From Entamoeba invadens IP1 (Eukaryota; Evosea; Mastigamoebida; Endamoebidae), in NCBI RefSeq assembly GCF_000330505.1, contig NW_004443647.1:36471-52487 (forward strand): 16,017 bases of DNA, in the 5' to 3' direction. The position numbers and the translations under genes are program-made. Positions 8,083-16,017 of this stretch are shown here, one piece after another (position 1 is the stretch's first letter; each line of letters opens with the position of its first letter). Below the pieces are notes generated by a model. The model saw nothing but the letters and a program-made list of their open reading frames with translations. It was not told the DNA's origin and made no database searches.

Positions 8083-11000
8083 TTATAGCATTGCCAGACA
8101 GAGTAATGCAAACAACATGGGTATAGTCCAAGCACTTCCATTGTCATTTCTTGGTGAGCACCCAATACATTCCAAATCCCCCTGTTTGCAAACACCATAT
8201 TCATTTGCACTTTTTGAACAAATGCTACATACTTTTATATTTTCATAAAACCCATCTGGGCATGATGAAACACAGGTGCCATTGAACATATAACTTTTTA
8301 ATACGCATTCGTTGCACTCTGTTGCATCACAAATCGCACAGTTTTGTTCTCGACACATTTCATAATATTCATCGTTTACATTGTAATACCCAATTTCACA
8401 ATTATCAACACATGTTGAATCTTTACCTACTAATTTGGGAGATTCGCATTTATCACACTTTTCTTTTCCTTGACTGCATTTTAAACAACTTTTATCATCG
8501 CAGCGTTCGCACGTTAGTTTGTCGTTGGTAAGAACTTATTTTTCCTCACAACTGAAGCACTGAATGTCGTCACAACTCAGACACTTATCAGCACATTTTG
8601 TGCACACACCATCTCCTTTAAAGTAAGCATCTGGACAATCTTCTTCGCATGTATATGGTGTGTCCGGTTGATTGTAATAATTGGTTTCACATTTTGTGCA
8701 CCGCTGTGATGTACAGGTTTGACAATTTGAAAACTCTTTGTTGCACAATGAGCAGATTCGCAACTTCTCTGATATTTCCACATAATGTGTGGTCAAGTTG
8801 CATTCACTTTCACATCTTTTTGTATTTTCATTGAAATAGAAATCATCATCACATTCAACACACTTCTCCTCTGTAAATATTACACACGTTTTACAGTTAT
8901 TATCAACACATTTCTTGCATGTCCAATTTGGAGTTGTGTCCTTGATTTCTCCATATCCATCTCCACATGACATTGAACATGTTTTGTCTTCGAGAATGAA
9001 AGTGTTTGAATCACATCGCACTTGTTTTTGCCCGATTCTTGACACTCACTACAAAGTGGTGGACATTCTTCACAATACCCATCACCCTTTCTGTGTTTTT
9101 CTGGACAAGTATCTCCACATGAACCATCTGCTTGTACATATTGGTTGTTTCCACATTTGGTACATTGCGTTTGTGATTCACATGTTAAACAGTTGTTGAT
9201 AACAGAACACTTCTTGCACTTGGCTGTGCCATTTTCTGTGGTTTCATAATACCCATCATCACACTGACTTTGACACCCCTGTGGTTCATTTTCATCATAT
9301 AAAAAGTAACCTGGTTCGCACTTGGAACAATATTCAACTTTATCTCCAGAACACACAGTGCAATTTCTTTCACATTTAATACACTTTTTGGGGTTGGTTT
9401 GTGTACCTTCATACGCATAGTATTTATCAGCACAACTTGCCACACATTCATTTGTATCACTGACCAAATAGTAACCAAGATCACATTTTGTACACATTTG
9501 GATATTTCCATTTAATGGTAGGTAATTACAATTTTCACAATTTGGATTGCATTTTACACACTTTCTATAAGTACTATCTATACCATATGTTAATGGACAC
9601 GTTTTAGTGCACTCATTAGTATCCTCATTCAAATATCTGTATTCTTGGCATTCCAAACAAGTGTTGTTTGAATTACATTTGTTGCAATCTTTCAAAATAT
9701 CACTACATTTTTGGCAGACTTGTTCTCCATCAATTGCAACATAATATGAATAATTATTTTCGACATCACAAGATGCGATACATGACCCAGTCGTTGTCAA
9801 AGTATAAGACGGTGAACACTTTATACATTTGGTGTTTTGGAAAATAACATTGGGATTGTAATCAATCACTTCTTTTTTTGCACATTGTATGCAATGTTCG
9901 TTTCTACATTCAGTACACGTTTTGTTATCACCAAGTAAATAAAACCTCGATGTATTACAAACATCATTACAAAATTGACCATAATAATAATACTTTGGGC
10001 ATATTTTACAAGTGTAACCACCACTATATCTATTGAAACAGTCGTTATCACGCCATTTACAACTTGAATAAACAGAACACTCATTACTGCATCCATCAAA
10101 TGAATTATAACCGCTTTCACAAGCAACACAAGCATTCGATTCGAAATCGTATTTTTGGCCTTTGTTACAACTTAATTGTATTGCTGTCAAACCAAAAATG
10201 GTGAGATTTGTTTCTTTGTAGTATTTATTGACATACACATTCATATCTCCATTAACATTGATTTCTTCTGAAACACCACTTGGAACATATACGCTATGGT
10301 AAAACAGTTTTGTGATATGCTGTAGACTATCCTGAAGACTTATTATATTTCCAGTGTGAAGTGTAGTCAATTTTTCACAGTCTTTGAATGCGTTTTTCCC
10401 AATACAACTATATTTTCTGAAAACTCAATTTTTTCAAGGGATGTGTCTCCAGCAAACATTTCTTCTGATATTGTTGATGACCCATTCATATTGAATAACT
10501 TTAATTTGGTCATATTAGAAAATGCCCCCTTTCCAATGTACATATTTAATTTATCATTCAAATTAAAAGTTTCGAACTGCGTACCACTAAAAGCGTATTC
10601 TTCAACTCTTTCAAAATAATAAAAATAACCATAAATAGAAGTGCTATTTGTTGCAATTTCTATTGTTTGAAGTCCTGTGTTTCTAAAAGCATTCTTTTTA
10701 ATTTGTCTGGGTATTTTATATGAAAACTCAATTTTTTTCAGGGAAAAACACCATCAAAAGCACTTTCGTCAATTTTATTCACATTATTTGGATTAATATA
10801 TTCCAACTTTGTTCCGACAAACGCAGACTTTCCAACATAACCAATTGAATATTTAGACGTAGGAAAAGAAAAATTTACCAGATTAGAACATCCTTCGAAT
10901 GCATAATCATTGATTTGAGTTATTTGTTCTAAAATAACCGAAGTAAATACTGTTTGATTTTTGAAAGCTTTTTCGCATAAATATCCAGATTCAGTGATAA

Positions 11001-11127
11001 CCAAATTCGAATCACATAAAAGGTTTCCGAGTTGGTCATAATATTTGAAACAATTGTGAGTAGTGTCTTTAATATAACATTGATCAAGTGCATTAGCTAA
11101 AACACCGAGAATAAGAATACAAATCAT
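8083..11127 (-). pseudogene. LRR (BspA-like) plus CXXC-rich, GPI-anchored-type surface protein gene, frame-disrupted
   Basis: The product, about 1,015 residues if continuous, looks like a cell-surface protein. A signal peptide (MICILILGVLANA) is followed by about eight BspA-type leucine-rich repeats marked by YAFEGCSNL, SAFVGT, SAFDGV, NAFRNTG, YAFSGT, GAFSNM, EMFAGD and AFKDCE. From roughly residue 330 on there are more than 30 CXXC motifs with furin/VSP-like spacing (GYY, CVSSCPDGFY, CTKCETNYY). The end, NDNGSAWTIPMLFALLCLAML, looks like a GPI-attachment signal: small residues, then a hydrophobic tail, no cytoplasmic tail. Disruptions: single-base losses near 10739-10748, in the A-run (minus strand) at 10393-10397, and near 9013-9017, plus an in-frame TAA at 8536-8538. 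On either side of each, the domain pattern resumes exactly. Either a young pseudogene or a working gene with assembly errors. Similar CXXC, GPI-anchored architecture occurs in the Entamoeba Gal/GalNAc-lectin intermediate subunit, but the LRR head differs. Confidence 0.82.
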
Positions 11128-12034
11128 TGAATAAATTATTTGTTTTTTTCTTTTTATTTACAAAAAAATCTATAAATGGTTTTTATAAAAAATATGAATA
11201 ACCTAAAGATTAAAAATGTCAAAAACAATTATTTTGTCTGGTAAATTCTTGTTTTCAAATGTTGTAGAAATTAAATATTTTTTATCAAATTATATATTTT
11301 ATTGATTATTACAATTTAATAACTTTCCATTGTCGTATTTTTTTTAATAATTTCTCTTTATATGCCTCTTTCATTTTAAAATTCAGAAACGTGGTATTGT
11401 AATAACTTTTCATTGTGTATTAATAAAACACAAAACAAGATTTGTATAAAAATCTTGTTTTGTAGAAATAGATATTGTTAATATTTTTATATTTGTCTGG
11501 ATTATTTGTTTTCATATCAAACAAACTCTGAATTTTTTTTTGATTATTACTTTATTATAATATGTCAGAAACTAATATTTTTTTAAAAAATTAAGTTTCA
11601 AATGAAAAAAAGGTAAAAAAGGATCATGTTATATTTGTAATTTTCGTTTGCAACTAAAAATAATTTGTAAATACCGGTTTCACATTTTTTGCACCTCTGA
11701 ATGTATTAAGTACAACTTTTTAACAAAATATTTAAATTAAATTATTTATTTTTTTCTGAGAAAATATTAACAAATACAATTTTGGAACTTTATTTATATG
11801 TTAAAATTGTAAAATATTAGTTATTGAAAAGTGAATATGGATTGTATGTTATATAAACAATAATTCAAAAACAATGATTACTTAATAAAAAATATATTGT
11901 AAATTGTACAAATGATAAAAAAACAAATTTATAATAATAAATATGAAAATATAAAATTATTTTTTATACTCAAAAGTATTAAATACAAAAGAAATTAAAT
12001 TCAAATTATAAAATAAACAGTTAAACATTTTAAA
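11128..12034. other. AT-rich intergenic stretch
   Basis: This lies between the CXXC-protein start and the receptor-kinase 3' end. No coding signal is seen. It holds the 14-bp hairpin at 11430-11463. The bases before the CXXC-protein ATG on the minus strand read TTTATTCA, an initiator-like ATTCA touching the start codon; there is no clear TATA-like element. Confidence 0.65.
11430..11463. repeat. Perfect 14-bp inverted repeat (hairpin)
   Basis: ACAAAACAAGATTT (11430-11443) and AAATCTTGTTTTGT (11450-11463) are exact reverse complements around a 6-base loop (GTATAA). It includes C/G positions, so it is less easily explained by AT bias than other palindromes here. It could be the remnant of a mobile element or a transcript hairpin. 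No function is assigned. Confidence 0.65.
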
Positions 12035-15000
12035 TTATTCTGCATAAACATCTTTGAGAGTTTGTTGCATTCTTTGCATTCTCTTTTGAGTGATATTTTC
12101 CAGCTTATCAAATGAGTATTCCAAGTCCAAAGCATGTGGTTTATCACATCTTCGTCGACGCGACTAAAATCTTGCAATATGATCGAAAGAAGGTCTATCT
12201 CTTGGGTTTGTCTCCAACATTCTTCGACAAGATCCCTGTAAAGTCTTGGCATCTCACTTCCAATTTCAAGTCTTTTCCCATTTTCAACGTAATTTTTGAT
12301 TTCAAAAATCGATTTAAACTCTTTGTATGGTTCTTGTTGATAAAATATTTCCCATGCTGTTATTCCATATGAATAGACATCTCCAGCATATGTATATTCA
12401 TCCCTAAATGATTCCGGTGATCCATAAATAGGAGTGCCCAGACCCTTTTCTTCTCCTTTTTTGAGTGACTTTTTGGTGAACCTTGAAGTTCCAAAGTCAG
12501 TGATTTTAATGGAACAGACGGAATTTGAGTCCAGTGAATTCACCAATAGATTCTCCGGTTTTAAGTCCAAGTGCATAATCTTGTTTTCATGTAAAAATTG
12601 CATTCCTCTTGCAGTGTCAAACAACATGCGTACTTTTAATTTGTAGGGAAGAATGACAAAATCCTCTTTCTCCTTTCTCAAGTACTCTCCCAGTGATCCC
12701 AAAACAAAGAATTGGATGACCATTGAGACTTGTTTTAAGTAAGTGACGGACCCCATGTAATTGGCAATGAATGGATTTCGCAATTTACTCATGATTTCAC
12801 ATTCTGCTACTACACTCTTTTTCAACTCCGTCATTTCATTGTCGTCCAAATTGTCCCACTTAAACTGTTTGACAGCGACTGGAACACTCCTATAATTGCC
12901 TATAAATACTTTACCCATCGCTCCTTCAGCAATTGGGTTTTCAGCGATGTTTAATTCATCCATATCAATCTGAGTTGAACTCGTTGCTTCTGTTTTAATT
13001 GTAAAATAATTGTGTGTTCTTACTTTCACATCTTCACATAACCTTTCAATATTCTTTTTGTCAATTTGTGTCCATTCATCAAAAGTCTTACCCTTCAATA
13101 TTTCAGAGATGCGCACCAATGTCTTTTTAGATTTGGAGTGCCATACTGTGTATGGGATTTTCATGTTTTTTATCTTTGTCGAACAATGTAAGGTCATATA
13201 TACTGTCATGCAGAATTTGGTGTTCGGTCGAAGGAAAACAACTTGTGGACTAAAGTGGAAGACAAATTTGGGAGAATTGGTTGTATGAAATATGACCATC
13301 ATCCTAAACGTAAAAATGTGTTCTTCACATCTAATAAATGATTAAAAACAAACCATTTCATTTTGCTCAAATTTCGTATGTCAACCTTTTCAAAACGGGT
13401 GTCATTGATTAAAGTCGCTTTGTTTTTGTTTCCAAAATCCAATTCCAAAGGTCTCATATCATACTTTATATTTTTAGATGGAGTCTCATTAACCGACCCA
13501 GTGATATAAAAATGGTAATTTGGTTGTTGTGTTTTAAATATTTTTACGTCTATCTTTTTGTATCTTAAAGCACTATATATGGAAACAACAATAATTGTTA
13601 TAAACACAATTGCTCCAAAAGTCGAACAAAAAACGATAGCCAAAATAATTCCAGTAGAAATACCTTCAGGTATACAATCTATAGGATTGTCAATATCAGT
13701 CTTGAAGCCCACATTACATTTACAAAATTCGTTGCAATTTGTCCCATTATCACATTCTTCTTTTGAATTCAATTCCGTCACTGAATTGTAATAATTGTCG
13801 TCAAAGTCAATTTTACCATTTCCACATGTTGCCAACTTGCATCTTGAATTTGTTGTGGCGATGTATCCTGAATTAACATTGCAATGACAATTGTCTTGAC
13901 AACCTTCAGTACCCAATATACATTCATCACTTGACCCAATACCTCCATTTATACATTCTGTAGAAACACACAAATGGTTTTTTAAAGCATGTCCTTCTTG
14001 GCACTTACAGTATTGATCGCATTCATATTCTCCAAAGTAACACAAATCTTTGTAATCATCTACTTGCCATTTATCATTGTAATAACATAACATATGACAA
14101 TCATCACCACCGTATCCAGGTTTACATACACATCTACCTTCACTTGAAAAACAATACCCATGTCCCAAATCTTCATGACAGTGGTTCGGACAAATAACAC
14201 TTATTTCCATCTCACTGTTTGTTTGGTGATCATCAGAAAGTATTGCAAATTCTCGAACACCAGGACGGTCATCACCTTTGATACGTACAAAAACTCCATT
14301 TTGGATTATTTCGGCAAAAACACCAACAGGCACTCCTCCCCATGTCTCTGCACATGAATAAACCAACTTCTCATCAATTATTTTTGACATCATTTCAACC
14401 ATATTAGTCACTCGATTTTGCTTTTTAGTACTCACCAAAACGGAGTACGATGAGTTCAGAGTCAAAGTGAAAAAGATGGCCTTCATGTATATACGTGGAG
14501 TGCATGGAGTTACCACATAAATACCACGCGTTTCTACAGGAACCACCTTAACAATTTTTCTCGACAAATCTTCTGCCAAATAGTCCAAATCACTTTGGGA
14601 AAATTCATAAATATATGGCCAGAGATGTTTTTCTTTTTGCCAAAATTCAATTGTTAAGTTGACTCTTTTGTATCCCCTCACTGATATGAAAAAGTAAACG
14701 TTAAAAGGAATGACATTATCAGTGTCATCAGGATAAGGTGAAATTTTGGGAAACTGACCAGAAACATTAAATTGAGATGTGTTCAGCCAATAATGTACTC
14801 TACATTGACTATAGGTGAATGTTCTTTGTGAATAAGTTCCATCGAAAAAGACGTCCACGATGTCAAGTTCTGGTTTTGTCAGAGTGAAATAAAAATCTTT
14901 GGTCGTAAAATCTGTAGATTTTATTTTTATCCATTTACCTAAGCGGTGTGTGTTTTTTTGGAAACAAGGTCCTTTATCAACAGTAGAATTCTGATTGATT

Positions 15001-15305
15001 TCAAAATTAAAAGTGGTATTAATTGGTACGTATTCTATATCATTTTCGTTTGGTAAGAAATTTTGTTTTACAATAATAGTGGTTACTTCTTTGCAATAGT
15101 CCCCGTCTTTTATATATCCTGTTGAGTCATTGCTCATTGGATTACGAAATTTACAATTTTGGCATGTTTTGTCGTCATCATATGTTTCAGTACAATTGCT
15201 AATACATGTGTAATCAGAAATACACGTTGATGAACACCCCGGAGAACATTTAGTAACGTTTGCCAATGATAACTGTAGAGTTAAAAGAAAAAGAATCAAT
15301 ACCAT
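12035..15305 (-). CDS. Transmembrane receptor kinase (TMK/TKL type), two exons, 3' end disturbed
   Basis: A single-pass receptor kinase of the large Entamoeba TMK family. Exon 1 (15305-13354): signal peptide (MVLILFLLTLQLSLA), short Cys-rich start, an ectodomain of about 300 residues I do not recognise, then a Cys-rich stalk at about 372-545 with a true EGF signature (CVCKPGYGGDDC) and more EGF-like C-x-C repeats, and a membrane helix at about 552-580. Exon 2 (from 13303): a beta-rich juxtamembrane region (FHTTNSPKFVFHFSPQ) like the one preceding TMK kinases, then a kinase domain: Gly-loop EGAMGKVF, VAVK lysine, HLDLKPEN (Asp kept, usual HRD Arg is Leu), DFG, GSPE. Subdomain XI is split: one base is missing at 12207-12204, after which PRDRPSFDHIARF resumes in another frame. 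A TAG at 12166-12164 follows, then sequence to VYAE and TAA at 12037-12035. Uncorrected, the open frame instead runs on to 12001. It is probably active or recently inactivated; sequencing error is possible. Confidence 0.85.
13304..13353 (-). other. 50-nt intron in the receptor kinase gene
   Basis: On the minus strand the segment begins GTTTGTTTTT and ends TTTAG, matching Entamoeba splice-site preferences and the usual intron size of around 50 nt. Removing it joins TG|G into a Trp codon and links the ectodomain/transmembrane frame to the kinase frame exactly, giving SKMKW then MMVIFHTTN. Without splicing the first frame ends 25 bases later, just before the kinase half. A shorter acceptor (TTATTAG at about 13331) does not keep the frame. 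Confidence 0.85.
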
Positions 15306-15817
15306 TGTGTTGTTTTTCTTTTTGAATTAAAATGAACTTGATTTAAATAAAGGGAAAGTATTACTACGAGAAAACAAACTGTAAATGGATTACATTTGTT
15401 GTGTGGGTTTCGAATCAAAAGACAATTAATAATAGAAATGAAGTAATAATATTGCTCGACAAAACGAATTACAAATAATTAAAAATTTTTAATTCAACAT
15501 TTGTGGGAATTTTTCAAATAAAGTTTGTTATCTATTTAAATATTTTCTTTAAATGTAACAATAGTTAATATCCAATCAGTAAATATTCATCTATAATAAA
15601 CTATATTAATATAACCAATTATAAATCATTAGCTATTAATTAAATTTTCTTAAAATTAAAACTAATGATAACAAATCTTAAGCTTTGATTTTTTATATCA
15701 CTTGTTGTTATTATCAAATTTAAATAACAAGTTATGTTTGGTTTATAAGCTGTATAAATTTTAAGGTTATTATATTTTTTGTCATTGTTAGCACACAATT
15801 ATTTACAGTCAAAGGCG
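15306..15817. other. AT-rich upstream region of the receptor kinase gene
   Basis: No gene is visible. It contains the kinase gene's presumed core promoter next to the start codon (TATA-like element at 15341-15350, with ATTCAAAAAG near 15315-15326 resembling an initiator). Further out there is only AT-rich sequence. Confidence 0.6.
15341..15350 (-). promoter_or_regulatory. TATA-like element of the receptor kinase gene
   Basis: The minus strand reads TTATTTAAAT 36-45 bases before the ATG at 15305. This is close to the Entamoeba TATA-like consensus GTATTTAAA. An ATTCA that may be the initiator lies between it and the ATG. Spacing agrees with the short 5' leaders of this genus. Confidence 0.45.
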
Positions 15818-16017
15818 TCTATTTGTCGTAATTATAATTGTCGAACTTGTTTATTTGTCGCACAACTGGCCAATTATTTAATTGGTGTACGACAATTAAA
15901 TAATTTGTTCTCGAATCTGTAATTTTTGTTGAATTAAAAACTAAATTTTTTATAAAAAATAAATTTCAATATTAAATAAAATTTTCTACAAAATTCACTC
16001 ATTTACGACAAATAGAT
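15818..16017. repeat. Possible small inverted-repeat element at the right edge
   Basis: TCTATTTGTCGTAA at 15818-15831 is the exact reverse complement of 16003-16016. The two 14-mers bound a 199-bp segment that may extend past the window. Inside lie TTATTTGTCGCAC (15851-15863), a variant of the end motif, and a perfect 13-bp hairpin at 15872-15905. No ORF is seen. This fits a MITE-like element or a family of clustered TTGTCG repeats. The window edge prevents a check for a flanking duplication. Confidence 0.55.
15872..15905. repeat. Perfect 13-bp hairpin
   Basis: AATTATTTAATTG (15872-15884) and CAATTAAATAATT (15893-15905) are exact reverse complements with an 8-base loop GTGTACGA. It lies near the centre of the 15818-16016 inverted-repeat segment, so that segment could fold into nested stems. 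Confidence 0.6.

Noticed and set aside
8536..8538. TAA read as glutamine (variant code, as in some diplomonads)
   Set aside because: Other genes here end properly at TAA (for example the cysteine protease at 5988), and the HSP70 stop sits in a pseudogene with many other lesions. A nuclear Entamoeba standard code explains the window.
12164..12240. A second intron explaining the kinase frame change, ending at TTTTAG (12164)
   Set aside because: There is no GTTTGT-like donor upstream in a usable phase, and the sequence before the TAG still encodes the conserved RPSF kinase motif, so it is coding and not intron.
1..16017. CRISPR arrays, operons, bacterial defence systems
   Set aside because: There are no regularly spaced direct repeats, genes have introns and eukaryotic domains, and the spacers are long.

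Overview
The window looks like nuclear DNA of an Entamoeba species. It is AT-rich and gene-sparse, with compact genes and short introns that begin GTTTGTT. It holds a transmembrane receptor kinase of the Entamoeba TMK type, a papain-family cysteine protease, CXXC-rich surface proteins, a beta-amylase relic and a FLYWCH/MULE-type transposase relic. A repeat-rich genome of the E. invadens kind is my best guess. This rests on family knowledge and codon/intron style, not on a search.

The left third (1-5161) is a gene graveyard. A cytosolic HSP70 pseudogene enters from the left edge and is broken by frameshifts, a nonsense codon and a large internal deletion. A small element with 24-nt terminal inverted repeats follows (1178-1351). 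Next is a beta-amylase (GH14) pseudogene in three collinear pieces. Its middle piece (about 1909-2485) is inverted in place relative to the outer two. Directly against its 3' end lies a minus-strand MULE-type transposase pseudogene (3060-5161).

The middle (5988-7142) holds the best candidate for a working gene: a minus-strand cysteine protease with signal peptide, inhibitory prodomain, complete Cys-His-Asn catalytic set and one probable intron.

The right half holds two large minus-strand surface-protein genes. At 8083-11127 is a secreted protein of BspA-like leucine-rich repeats followed by more than 30 CXXC motifs and a GPI-anchor-like tail. It is interrupted by three single-base losses and one in-frame stop. 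At 12035-15305 is a receptor kinase: signal peptide, novel ectodomain, EGF-like cysteine-rich stalk, one transmembrane helix, a juxtamembrane domain and a tyrosine-kinase-like domain. Its two exons are joined by a 50-nt intron. Its last ~60 codons are disturbed by one frameshift and one stop.

The intergenic stretches are very AT-rich. They hold TATA-like ATTTAAAT elements upstream of two genes, several perfect hairpins, and at the right edge a possible ~200-bp inverted-repeat element. I see no rRNA, convincing tRNA, CRISPR array or bacterial-type operon. The protease, the CXXC protein and the kinase all read on the minus strand, but each has its own intergenic region of 0.8-0.95 kb, so co-transcription is not suggested.
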